From Sphingomonas lycopersici (lineage in GTDB: Bacteria > Pseudomonadota > Alphaproteobacteria > Sphingomonadales > Sphingomonadaceae), in the NCBI RefSeq assembly GCF_026130605.1, contig NZ_JANFAU010000015.1, positions 1 through 64,000 of the forward strand: a stretch of 64,000 bases of DNA, given 5' to 3'. Position numbers and translations under genes: made by a program. This document shows positions 8,090 through 15,871 of the stretch, one piece after another. Below the pieces are notes generated by a model. The model had not been told where the DNA came from, ran no database searches, and saw only the letters and a program-made list of their open reading frames with translations. Positions within the stretch are counted from its first letter, which is position 1. Every line of letters starts with the position of its first letter.

Positions 8090-9086
8090 AGCCGAAGCCG
8101 AGCGCGTCTGCCGGGTCGATCGTGAAGGTCGCGGTGCCGGTGAAGCTGGCATGCCCGGCGACGCGCACCTGCACCGCGGGGATCGTGCCGGCCTTGGTCT
8201 CGCCGATCGCCGTCGCGGTGAAGGGGATGCCGGTCGGGCCGGAGAAGGACCGTTCGACCCCCGCCGCGATCAGCCCGCGCGCATGATCCGCGGCCATCCG
8301 CGCGGTGACCCCGCTGCCGGTCGGGCTGCGATCGACCTGGCCGTCGGCGAAGACGCAGAGATTGTAGCTCGGCGCGGGCGGCGGCGCGTCGTCGGTGAGG
8401 ATCGTCCCGTAGAGAAAGCCGAGATCGGCGGCGTCGGGGTGGACGATGTTGAGCGTTCGCCGCCCCGCCTCGGTGATCGCCTTGCCCGCCGCGACCAGCC
8501 GGTCGAGCGGCGTATCGAAGAAATCGAGCCCGAGGCGCGAGGCGGGAAGCAACGCGTAAAAGGCCCCGCCATAGGCAAGGTCGCAGGTGATTGCGCCGAA
8601 TCCCGCCACCTCGATCACCGCGTCGCGCTGCGCGAGAAAGGCGGGGACGCTGTCGAACGCGGTGCGCACGACGCGCCCGTCCTGCACTGTGCAGCACAAT
8701 CGCACCAACCCGCACGGCAGCTCGATCGCGAAGCGCGTCTCGGGCTCGGTCGCCGCCACCCGCCCGCTTTCCACCAGCCACTTGCCGAGCGCGATCGTCG
8801 CGTGGCCGCACATCGTGCTATAGCCTTCGTGGTGCGTGAACAGCGCGCCGAATACCGCCTCGGGATGAGTCGGGGCGACCGGGATGACGCCGTACATATC
8901 GGCATGGCCGCGCGGTTCGAACATCAGCGCGCGGCGCAACGCATCGTGCTGCGCCTGCGCCGCGCGGCGCTTGTCGAGGATCGTCGCGCCGGCGAGCGCG
9001 GGATAGCCCGCCACCACGATCCGCACCGGCTCCCCCGCCGTATGCATGTCGACGACGCTTAGCTGGGTGATCGTCTCGCCGGCCAT
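8052..9086 (-). CDS. trans-3-hydroxy-L-proline dehydratase (proline racemase family)
   Basis: A 344-residue cytosolic member of the proline racemase superfamily. The first catalytic site keeps cysteine (STMCGHATIALG, Cys93). At the second site the motif is DRSPTGSG, with Thr256 where epimerases have cysteine. Cys/Thr is the pattern of trans-3-hydroxy-L-proline dehydratases, which release water and give pyrroline-2-carboxylate; Cys/Cys enzymes racemise. The reductase at 5507 would then form L-proline. The gene is divergent from the deaminase-epimerase-regulator operon across operator C. A relaxed specificity (for example on cis-3- or 4-hydroxyproline) cannot be excluded from sequence. Confidence 0.9.
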   Translation of the reverse strand: MAGETITQLSVVDMHTAGEPVRIVVAGYPALAGATILDKRRAAQAQHDALRRALMFEPRGHADMYGVIPVAPTHPEAVFGALFTHHEGYSTMCGHATIALGKWLVESGRVAATEPETRFAIELPCGLVRLCCTVQDGRVVRTAFDSVPAFLAQRDAVIEVAGFGAITCDLAYGGAFYALLPASRLGLDFFDTPLDRLVAAGKAITEAGRRTLNIVHPDAADLGFLYGTILTDDAPPPAPSYNLCVFADGQVDRSPTGSGVTARMAADHARGLIAAGVERSFSGPTGIPFTATAIGETKAGTIPAVQVRVAGHASFTGTATFTIDPADALGFGFTLPASYGALRR

Positions 9087-9184
9087 TCGCTCTCCCCTTC
9101 TCGTTCGGTTTCATCGCATTATCGTCCCGATTCCAATTGGAACGGCCAGACGCGCGACGAAAGCTGTTGCACAAGCGGCAGGAC

Positions 9185-9198
9185 TATCGTATACGATA
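9185..9198. promoter_or_regulatory. Operator C, perfect 14-bp palindrome of the hydroxyproline regulon
   Basis: TATCGTATACGATA is a perfect palindrome between the dehydratase (start 9086) and the deaminase operon (start 9228). A plausible promoter for the + operon is TTGCAC (9167-9172), a 17-bp spacer and TATACG (9190-9195), so a bound repressor would cover the -10 box. This is the best match and defines the motif. Confidence 0.78.
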
Positions 9199-9227
9199 TC
9201 CAATTATTGAAAAGAGGTTTGATTGCG

Positions 9228-10142
9228 ATGTCGATTGGATGGAGCGGCGTATTCCCCGCGGTGACGACCCAGATTCGCGAAGATCTGTCGATCGATCTTC
9301 CCGAAACGCAGCGCGTGGTGGACGATCTGATCCGCGACGGGGTGACCGGGGTGATCGCGCTCGGCACCGTCGGTGAGAATAATTCGCTCGAATATGACGA
9401 GAAGGTCTCGGTGCTCTCGGCGATCGTCGAGGTCGTCGCGGGGCGTGTGCCGGTGATCACCGGGGTGTCGGAATATGATCTGCGCCGCGCGGTGCGCTAT
9501 GCCCAGGCCGCCGAAAAGGCCGGTGCCGACGGGCTGATGCTGTTGCCGCCGATGGTCTATGTCACCAAGCCCAACGAACTGGTCGCGCATTTCCGCGGCG
9601 TCGCGGCGAGCACGCGGCTGCCGATCATGCTCTACAACAACCCGCCCGCCTATCGCACCGTGATCGATCGCGATGTGCTGTCGGCGCTGGTCGACGTGCC
9701 TAATATCGTCGCGGTGAAGGAATCGGCGCCTGATACGCGGCGCTTCACCGATTTCCGCAATATTTTCGGCGATCGCTTCGTGCTGTTCGCCGGGCTCGAC
9801 GATGTCGCGCTTGAGGGACTGTATCTCGGCGCGCGCGGCTGGGTGTCGGGCCTCACCAATGCCTTCCCCAAGGAATCGGTCGAGCTGGTGCGCGCGTTCG
9901 AGCGCGGCGATCATGCCAAGGCGATGGAAATCTATCGCTGGTTCATGCCGTTGCTCCACCTCGATGCCGAGCATGATCTGGTCCAGTCGATCAAGCTGGC
10001 CGAGCAGGTGATGGGCCGTGGCTCGGAACGCGTCCTCCCGCCGCGTTACGTGCTCGAAGGCGCGCGCCGTGCGGAGGTGATCGCGATGGTCGAGAAGGCG
10101 GCGGCGACCCGCCCGTCGCTCGGCATCGCCAACGCCGCCTGA
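9228..10142 (+). CDS. DHDPS-family pyrroline-4-hydroxy-2-carboxylate deaminase
   Basis: A 304-residue class I aldolase-type TIM barrel of the dihydrodipicolinate synthase/N-acetylneuraminate lyase family. The Schiff-base lysine is Lys164 in NIVAVKESAPDT and the conserved tyrosine is Tyr136 in LPIMLYNNPPAY. GTVGENNSL replaces the GTTGE phosphate-like loop of true DapA. In hydroxyproline pathways this enzyme removes ammonia and water from pyrroline-4-hydroxy-2-carboxylate to give 2-oxoglutarate semialdehyde. The ATG at 9228 was chosen because AAAGAGG lies about 10 bases upstream. It is the first gene of an operon with the epimerase (6-bp gap) and the regulator. A dapA function is unlikely in this setting. 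Confidence 0.86.
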   Translation: MSIGWSGVFPAVTTQIREDLSIDLPETQRVVDDLIRDGVTGVIALGTVGENNSLEYDEKVSVLSAIVEVVAGRVPVITGVSEYDLRRAVRYAQAAEKAGADGLMLLPPMVYVTKPNELVAHFRGVAASTRLPIMLYNNPPAYRTVIDRDVLSALVDVPNIVAVKESAPDTRRFTDFRNIFGDRFVLFAGLDDVALEGLYLGARGWVSGLTNAFPKESVELVRAFERGDHAKAMEIYRWFMPLLHLDAEHDLVQSIKLAEQVMGRGSERVLPPRYVLEGARRAEVIAMVEKAAATRPSLGIANAA

Positions 10143-10148
10143 GGGGCC

Positions 10149-11147
10149 ATGCGCCACACCTTCTTCTGCATCGACGGCCATACCGCCGGCAACCCCGTCC
10201 GCCTCGTTGCGGGCGGGGCGCCGTTGCTCAAGGGCGGTTCGATGTCCGAACGGCGGCAGGATTTCCTCAACCGTTTCGACTGGATCCGCACCGGGCTGTG
10301 TTTCGAGCCGCGGGGGCATGACATGATGTCGGGCGGGTTCCTCTATCCGCCGACGCGCGAGGATGCCGATATCGGCATCCTGTTCATCGAAACCTCGGGC
10401 TGCCTGCCGATGTGCGGGCACGGCACGATCGGGATCGTCACCTTCGGGCTCGAACACGGGCTGATCCAGCCGGCGGTTGCCGGGCGGCTCAGGGTCGAGG
10501 TGCCGGCGGGGGTGATCGACATCGCTTACGAGACCGCGGGCGACCGGGTGACGTCGGTGAAGATCACCAACGTTCCCTCTTATGTCGCCGCGCGCGACGT
10601 GACGGTCGAGGTCGACGGGATCGGCACGCTGACGATCGATGTCGCTTATGGCGGCAATTATTATGCGATCGTCGAGCCGCAGGGGAATTATACCGGGCTC
10701 GACGATCTCGGCGCCGCGCGGCTGATCGAGCTGAGCGGCCGCGTTCGCGAGGCGGTGCGCGCCAAGGTCGAACCGGTCCACCCGCTCGACCCCACGATCC
10801 GCGGGGTCAGCCATATGTTGTGGGCGGACAAGCCCAAAAGCGACGGCGCCGACGGGCGCAACGCGGTGTTCTACGGCGACAAGGCGATCGATCGCAGCCC
10901 GTGCGGCACCGGCACCTCGGCGCGGCTGGCACATCTCGCCGATCGCGGGCGGCTCAAGGTCGGCGATCGCTTCGTCCACGAAAGCTATATCGGCAGCCGC
11001 TTCATCGGCCGGGTTGAGGCCGCGATCATATTGGACGACCGGCCGGCGATCATCCCCTCGATCGAGGGAAGCGCGATCGCCACCGGATTCAATACGATCT
11101 GGATTGATCGCGATGATCGTTTCTGGAATGGCTTTCAGGTCAAGTGA
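10149..11147 (+). CDS. 4-hydroxyproline 2-epimerase (proline racemase family)
   Basis: A 332-residue member of the proline racemase family with both catalytic cysteines: Cys89 in CLPMCGHGTIG and Cys252 in DRSPCGTGTSARL. The two thiols act as acid and base on opposite faces to interconvert trans-4-hydroxy-L-proline and cis-4-hydroxy-D-proline. It begins 6 bp after the deaminase gene. The Cys/Cys pair separates it from the Cys/Thr dehydratase encoded at 8052-9086. Proline racemase activity is possible, but the pathway neighbours favour hydroxyproline. Confidence 0.92.
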   Translation: MRHTFFCIDGHTAGNPVRLVAGGAPLLKGGSMSERRQDFLNRFDWIRTGLCFEPRGHDMMSGGFLYPPTREDADIGILFIETSGCLPMCGHGTIGIVTFGLEHGLIQPAVAGRLRVEVPAGVIDIAYETAGDRVTSVKITNVPSYVAARDVTVEVDGIGTLTIDVAYGGNYYAIVEPQGNYTGLDDLGAARLIELSGRVREAVRAKVEPVHPLDPTIRGVSHMLWADKPKSDGADGRNAVFYGDKAIDRSPCGTGTSARLAHLADRGRLKVGDRFVHESYIGSRFIGRVEAAIILDDRPAIIPSIEGSAIATGFNTIWIDRDDRFWNGFQVK

Positions 11148-11183
11148 CGCGCTAGTCGCGTCACCTTCCCGGAGGAAATTGGG

Positions 11184-11837
11184 ATGAGCATCGTCGTCCG
11201 CACGCTTTCGGAGCGCGTCTTCGAAGTGGTGCGCGAGCGGATCGTGGACGGCACCCTGCCCACCGGGTTGCCGATCCGGCAGGATGCGCTTGCCGCCGAA
11301 CTGGGGGTGAGCAAGATCCCGCTGCGCGAGGCGCTGGCGCGGCTCGAACAGGAGGGGCTGCTCTCCAGCCACGCCAATCGCGGCTATTTCGTCCGTCCGA
11401 TGTCGATGGAGGAAGTCGACGAAATCTACGCGCTGCGCCTCGCGGTCGAGCCGGCGGCGGCGGCTTATGCCGCGTCGCGCGCCGACGATGCGGCGCGCGC
11501 CGCGGCGGTGGAGGCGTTCGAGGCGCTCGACAATGCCGCGAACAGCAAGCTCGCCGAGGTCGCGGTGTGCAACCGCGATTTCCATGTCGCGCTGGTGCGC
11601 CCCGGCGGGCGATTGCTGACGACGCAATTGGTCGAGCGGCTGTCGGTGATCGCCGAACGCTATGTCGTCGCGCATCTCGAGCCGGCGGGGCGCGAATCGC
11701 GCGCGCACAAGGAGCATCGTATGCTGCTCGATGCCTTTCTGGCCGGGCAGGGGGACAAGCTCGAAGCGCTGCTGCGCCAGCATATCCAGGCGACGCTCGA
11801 CGATCTCAAGGTGCAGTTCGCCGCGCAAGCGGCGTAA
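11184..11837 (+). CDS. GntR-family (FadR/FCD subfamily) transcriptional regulator of the hydroxyproline island
   Basis: A 217-residue regulator. The winged helix-turn-helix occupies residues 1-75 (LAAELGVSKIPLREALARLE is the recognition region). The C-terminal FCD ligand-binding domain carries candidate metal or ligand residues in NRDFHVALV, SRAHKEHRM and LRQHIQATL. GGAGG precedes the ATG. It is the third gene of the deaminase-epimerase operon, so it would control itself through operator C. Its likely targets are the four GTATAC sites. Whether it represses or activates, and whether 4-Hyp or a pathway intermediate is the inducer, cannot be read from sequence. Confidence 0.9.
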   Translation: MSIVVRTLSERVFEVVRERIVDGTLPTGLPIRQDALAAELGVSKIPLREALARLEQEGLLSSHANRGYFVRPMSMEEVDEIYALRLAVEPAAAAYAASRADDAARAAAVEAFEALDNAANSKLAEVAVCNRDFHVALVRPGGRLLTTQLVERLSVIAERYVVAHLEPAGRESRAHKEHRMLLDAFLAGQGDKLEALLRQHIQATLDDLKVQFAAQAA

Positions 11838-11856
11838 CTCCCCGCCACAATCATCC

Positions 11857-11933
11857 CGTTCGCCCTGAGCCTGTCGAAGGGCGGCCCCCGCTCTCGAATG
11901 ACAGGACGCCCTTCGACAGGCTTAGGGCGAACG
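11857..11933. repeat. R1 palindromic repeat between convergent regulator and M24 peptidase genes
   Basis: Inverted repeat with arms containing GCCCTGAGCCTGTCGAAGGG and its complement. It lies just after the regulator gene and before the 3' end of the convergent peptidase gene, again at a site where a two-way terminator would be useful. Confidence 0.9.
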
Positions 11934-11955
11934 GTCTTATCGTGCCCGCTGTGCC

Positions 11956-13158
11956 CTAACCGAACGGGCGATCGATCGACGGCGACGGCTGGGTAAACCA
12001 GCGCGGGCCGGCTTCGGTCATGTAGAAATGATCCTCCAGCCGCACGCCGAAGCTGTCGGGGACGACGATCATCGGCTCGTTGGAAAAGCACATCCCCGGG
12101 GCGAGCGGGGTCTTGTCGCCGCGCACCAGATAGGCGGGTTCGTGGATCGACAGCCCGATCCCGTGGCCGGTGCGGTGCGGCAGGCCGGGCAACCGGTAAT
12201 CAGGGCCGAGCCCGGCGCGCTCCAGCACCGCGCGCGCGGCATGATCGACCGTCTCGCACGGCACGTCGATCCGCGCGGCGTTGAATGCCGCGGCCTGCGC
12301 CTCCTGCTCCAGCGCCCAGATGCGGCGTTGCTCGGCGCTCGGCTCGCCGAAGACATAAGTGCGGGTGATGTCGGAATGATAGCCCTCGATCACGCAGCCG
12401 GTATCGATCAGCACGACATCGCCTTCGCGTAACTCCGCGTCGCCGGGCAGACCGTGCGGAAAGGCGCTGGCGCGGCCGAACTGGACGATGACGAAGCCGT
12501 TGCCGCCCGGCGCGCCGATCGCACGATGCGCCTGATCCAGAAAGCGCGCCACCTCGCTCGCGCGGATGCCGGGGTGGAGGATGCGCGCGGCGCGGCGTTG
12601 CACCTCGAGCGTCATCGACTTGGCTTGCTGCATCAGCGCCAGTTCGGCGGCCGATTTGTACATGCGGCAGCCGTCGACGATCGCGCTCGCCTCGACGAGG
12701 TCGAGCGACGGCGCCACGGCGCGCAGTCGCTCGACGAACAGCAGCGCCATCGCCGGATCGACCGCGAGCCGCGTCGCGCCGGTCTCGTGCAGCGCGGCGG
12801 CGACCAGCGCCGACGGGCTCTCGTCCTCCTCCCACAAGCGCAGATCGGCGTCGATCGACAGATCGGCCTCCAGCGTGCCCTGCTCGAAGCGCGGCGCGAT
12901 CACGATCGGTCGCCCGGTTTGCGGCAACAGCATCGCCACCAGCCGCTCGCTCGCCCCCCAGGGGACGCCGGCGAAATAGCGCAGCGACGCGCCCGCCCCG
13001 ATCAGCAGCGCGTCGGCGCGGTTCTCGCGCATCAGCCGCCGCGCCTTTTCCAGCCGCTGTTCACGCTCCGCGCCGCTGATCGACGGGGCCGCATCGGCCC
13101 AGAGCGACAGAGTCTCCAGTTCGCGAGCGGCGGTCGAGCCGCCGATGCCGTTGGTCAT
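11956..13158 (-). CDS. M24-family Xaa-Pro peptidase (prolidase / aminopeptidase P type)
   Basis: A 400-residue protein with a creatinase-type N-terminal domain and a C-terminal pita-bread fold. All five metal ligands are present: Asp252 (VVLIDTG), Asp263 (YHSDITRT), His332 (HRTGHGIGLSIHEP), Glu361 (FSNEPMIV) and Glu375 (VRLEDHFY). There is no signal peptide, so it acts in the cytoplasm. Such enzymes cut Xaa-Pro bonds and many also accept hydroxyproline. Set beside a POT importer and hydroxyproline enzymes, it would release proline and hydroxyproline from imported peptides. Operator D lies 30-43 bases before its ATG. Prolidase versus aminopeptidase P cannot be separated here. Confidence 0.9.
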   Translation of the reverse strand: MTNGIGGSTAARELETLSLWADAAPSISGAEREQRLEKARRLMRENRADALLIGAGASLRYFAGVPWGASERLVAMLLPQTGRPIVIAPRFEQGTLEADLSIDADLRLWEEDESPSALVAAALHETGATRLAVDPAMALLFVERLRAVAPSLDLVEASAIVDGCRMYKSAAELALMQQAKSMTLEVQRRAARILHPGIRASEVARFLDQAHRAIGAPGGNGFVIVQFGRASAFPHGLPGDAELREGDVVLIDTGCVIEGYHSDITRTYVFGEPSAEQRRIWALEQEAQAAAFNAARIDVPCETVDHAARAVLERAGLGPDYRLPGLPHRTGHGIGLSIHEPAYLVRGDKTPLAPGMCFSNEPMIVVPDSFGVRLEDHFYMTEAGPRWFTQPSPSIDRPFG

Positions 13159-13187
13159 GTCGATGCTCCGAAGCAGGAACTATAGTA

Positions 13188-13201
13188 TACCGAATACGAT
13201 A
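13188..13201. promoter_or_regulatory. Operator D, hydroxyproline regulon site before the M24 peptidase gene
   Basis: TACCGAATACGATA matches the perfect palindrome at 9185 in 12 of 14 positions. A partly overlapping GTATAC hexamer lies at 13185-13190. The site is 30 bp upstream of the peptidase start codon (13158) on the minus strand. Confidence 0.6.
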
Positions 13202-13538
13202 CATGCAGAATCTGTTCAACCGTTCGGGCGATCGTTGCCGCAAATGTAACCAATTTTTTTAAGATCGCGTTTCGTTTGACGCAGATCAAAGCGCGGCGCG
13301 GCGCGGCGTTGCAAGGTTATGAAGTCAGGCGTCGGGGGGCGCCTGACCCCTTCCTTGAACCCCGGAGGGAGGCGCGGCTGGCTCGATGTGGGACGAGCCG
13401 GTCGCGCCAACGGGGGCGCCGCCTTGTCCGGCGCGGCGATCGCTCGAAGCCGGTCATCTCCATAATGGCACCGCTTGCCGCTTGGCGTCGAGATTGCGCA
13501 GATGATAGCCTTCGTCCGCATAATCGAGGAGGCGGGAT
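13202..13538. other. Gene-free stretch
   Basis: No convincing gene is seen. Open frames here lack ribosome-binding sites and protein-like composition. The left part is somewhat AT-richer (around a T7 run near 13254) and probably holds leader or promoter DNA. A good ribosome-binding site (GAGGAGG) at the right end belongs to the gene at 13539. Confidence 0.5.
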
Positions 13539-13958
13539 ATGAAACCTCGATCGATGTCGACGGTTCGTCTTGCGTGCTTCAGCCTGATCTTTGCTTTCCA
13601 GCCTGCATATGCCGCGTGCCCCGATCTCAAGCCGGGCGCGCTTTATCCTTGGCAGACCAGCGAGATCATGACGGGCGATCAATGGGCCGACGTCTATCTC
13701 GACATCGATGAAAGGGGCCGGGCGGACAATTGCCGGATCGGCAAGAACAATGTCAGTGTCGACATGCAGGCGATGATGTGCCGCACGCTCATGCGCGAAT
13801 ATACTGAGAACCCCAAGGCGATTAACACGCCGGCAGAGCAGGGCACGATCAAGCGGCATTTTTTCCTCGCCGGCCGGACTCATCGCAAGGCCGACGAAAT
13901 GGCGCGGAAGCAATATTTCGCGACGCACCCGGATGAGAGCCAGGGCTGCTATCCGTAA
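13539..13958 (+). CDS. Small exported protein of unknown function, cysteine-containing
   Basis: A 139-residue protein. Residues 1-25 form a signal peptide (RLACFSLIFAFQPAYA, cut before ACPDL). The mature part has four cysteines (ACPD, DNCRI, MMCRT, QGCYP), enough for two disulfides in the periplasm, and the segment DQWADVYLDIDERGRADNCR. That segment loosely resembles the strand-rich C-terminal domain of TonB-like proteins, but it is not close enough to assign. GAGGAGG lies 6 bases before the ATG. It stands alone between the M24 peptidase and the serine hydrolase. I do not recognise the function. Confidence 0.72.
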   Translation: MKPRSMSTVRLACFSLIFAFQPAYAACPDLKPGALYPWQTSEIMTGDQWADVYLDIDERGRADNCRIGKNNVSVDMQAMMCRTLMREYTENPKAINTPAEQGTIKRHFFLAGRTHRKADEMARKQYFATHPDESQGCYP

Positions 13959-14162
13959 CGGCTTCGGCGCGCTGGCACGGCTCCCCCGATCGACCCGAGG
14001 AACCCCGCTGCGGATGATGATCTGCCGCCTTCGGGGCTGCGCGCGACATAAACCTGCAAAATTTACACCGTTGATGACAGGTTGATGACAGCGACCCCGA
14101 TTATCGGGCTCCGATCGGATTGTCCCCAGGGGGGACGGTGAGACGCGAATCGGAGGAAGCGG

Positions 14163-15782
14163 GTGCGGGGTGCTGCTCGGGGAATAAAGATGATGCCGGT
14201 CGTTGCAGCGCTCGGCGTCGCGGCGCTGGGCAGCGCGCCCGCGCGGGCGGCCGACGACGCGGCGACTGCGCGGCTCGACGCGATCTTCGCGCGCTGGGCG
14301 AGCAAGGATACGCCGGGCTGCGCGGTCGCGGTGTCGCGCGACGGGCAGGCGATCGTGTCGCGCGCTTATGGCATGGCCGATCTCGAGCAGGGCGTGTCGG
14401 CGACGGTCGATTCGATCTACGAAGCGGGATCGGATTCGAAGCAATTCACCGCCGCCGCGCTGCTGATCCTCGCGCGCGAGGGGAAATTGTCGCTCGACGA
14501 CGATGTGCGCAAGTACCTGCCCGAGCTGCCCGATTACGGCGCGGTCATCACCCTGCGCGACATGCTCCACCACGTCAGCGGGCTGCGCGACTGGGGATCG
14601 GTCGCGGGGATCGAGGGCTGGCCGCGCAACAGCCGCACCGCCGACAATGACGACGTGCTCGCGCTGGTCGCGCGGCAGAAGGAACTCAACTTCGCGCCGC
14701 GCACGCATTATCTCTACAGCAACAGCAATTATAACCTCGCCGCGATCGTCGTCGCACGCGTCTCGGGCAAGTCGCTGGCCGATTTCACCCGCGAGCGGAT
14801 TTTCGTGCCGCTCGGCATGACCCACACCAGCTGGCGCGACGATCACCACCGCCTCGTCCTCGGCCGCACCGGCGCCTATGAGGCGTCGCCGCAGGGCTAT
14901 CGCAACGAGCAGGTGATCGAGGACGCTTATGGCAATGGCGGGCTGCTCACCACGGTGGGCGATCTCGTCAAATGGCAGGCGGCGCTCGACAGCGATTTCT
15001 TCGGCAAGGGCTTCGTTGCCGAGATGCAGCAGCCGGCCTTGCTCAAGGACGGCACCAGGATCGCTTATGGCCTCGCGCTGATGTCGGGCGATCACAAGGG
15101 TGTGTTCGAGGTGAGCCATTCGGGCTCGACCGGTGGCTATCGCGCGTGGATGGCGCGCTATCCGGCGCAAAAGATCGCGGTCTCGCTGCTGTGCAACACC
15201 GGCGATGCCGATACGGTGACGCTCGGGCGTGCGGTGGCCGACCTCTATCTGCCGGTGAAGGCGGAGAAGCCCTATGCCCCGCGCGGGCCGTTGCCCCGGG
15301 GCGTGTGGGCTGATCGGCTGACCGGCTTCCCCTATCGCGTCGCGGCCGACAGCAAAGGCGGGCTGACCGTCAACGGCGCCGTGCTGGTGCCGGTGGGCGC
15401 AGGGCGCTGGCGGCAACGCGAGACGGTGTTCGCCTTTGCCGGCGATGCGCTGATCCGCGAAACGCGCGAGGGCGAGCGGCTTCCCGCCGATCGCGCGGCG
15501 CCGCCGGTGAGCGATCTTGCGGCTTACGCCGGGCGTTACTGCAGCGTCGACAATGACGCGTGCGTCACCGTGACCGCGGAGGGCGCGCGGCTGACGTTCA
15601 GCGGTCCGCGCTGGCACGGCCAGCCGCTCGAAGCCGCGTATCGCGACGTCTTCACCGGCGATGCCAAGCCGGTCGCGCCCGAGCTGGTGCTGAAATTCCA
15701 GCGCGATGCCGCGGGGCGCGTCGACGCGCTGCGCCTCGGCGAGACGCGGGCCTTCAACATGCTGTTCAAACGCGCCGAGTGA
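14163..15782 (+). CDS. Exported serine hydrolase of the beta-lactamase / penicillin-binding-protein-like class C family
   Basis: A 539-residue protein. An N-terminal signal peptide (MMPVVAALGVAALGSAPARA) is followed by the serine beta-lactamase-like fold. The SxxK catalytic pair is Ser90-Lys93 in AGSDSKQFTAAAL, the YxN motif is in HYLYSNSNYNL, and HSGSTGGYRAW occupies the third (KTG-like) position. A C-terminal beta domain of about 190 residues follows. Such proteins act as esterases, D-amino-peptidases or beta-lactamases. The GTG at 14163 was chosen because GGAGG lies 6 bases upstream; an ATG at 14190 is the alternative. The TonB receptor gene begins 89 bp downstream on the same strand, suggesting joint expression. 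Confidence 0.85.
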   Translation: MRGAARGIKMMPVVAALGVAALGSAPARAADDAATARLDAIFARWASKDTPGCAVAVSRDGQAIVSRAYGMADLEQGVSATVDSIYEAGSDSKQFTAAALLILAREGKLSLDDDVRKYLPELPDYGAVITLRDMLHHVSGLRDWGSVAGIEGWPRNSRTADNDDVLALVARQKELNFAPRTHYLYSNSNYNLAAIVVARVSGKSLADFTRERIFVPLGMTHTSWRDDHHRLVLGRTGAYEASPQGYRNEQVIEDAYGNGGLLTTVGDLVKWQAALDSDFFGKGFVAEMQQPALLKDGTRIAYGLALMSGDHKGVFEVSHSGSTGGYRAWMARYPAQKIAVSLLCNTGDADTVTLGRAVADLYLPVKAEKPYAPRGPLPRGVWADRLTGFPYRVAADSKGGLTVNGAVLVPVGAGRWRQRETVFAFAGDALIRETREGERLPADRAAPPVSDLAAYAGRYCSVDNDACVTVTAEGARLTFSGPRWHGQPLEAAYRDVFTGDAKPVAPELVLKFQRDAAGRVDALRLGETRAFNMLFKRAE

Positions 15783-15871
15783 ACCGGGCGAAACATCCCC
15801 CGGAGAGGAAAAACCACAAAACGCCAGACCCGAATTCCCGGCGAACTGGCTCGATCAAAAGGGAAGTTATC

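Noticed and set aside
9228..10142. dapA (lysine biosynthesis)
   Set aside because: The loop is GTVGENN rather than the GTTGE of DapA, and the operon holds the epimerase and a catabolic regulator.
9204..11828. Very long open frame on the minus strand opposite the deaminase, epimerase and regulator genes
   Set aside because: High GC gives long stop-free antisense frames. This one is arginine- and histidine-rich with no domain, and the + strand genes carry clear catalytic motifs.
13276..13542. Small + strand open frame before the exported 139-residue protein
   Set aside because: Arg-rich composition, no ribosome-binding site, and it overlaps a well-supported start at 13539.
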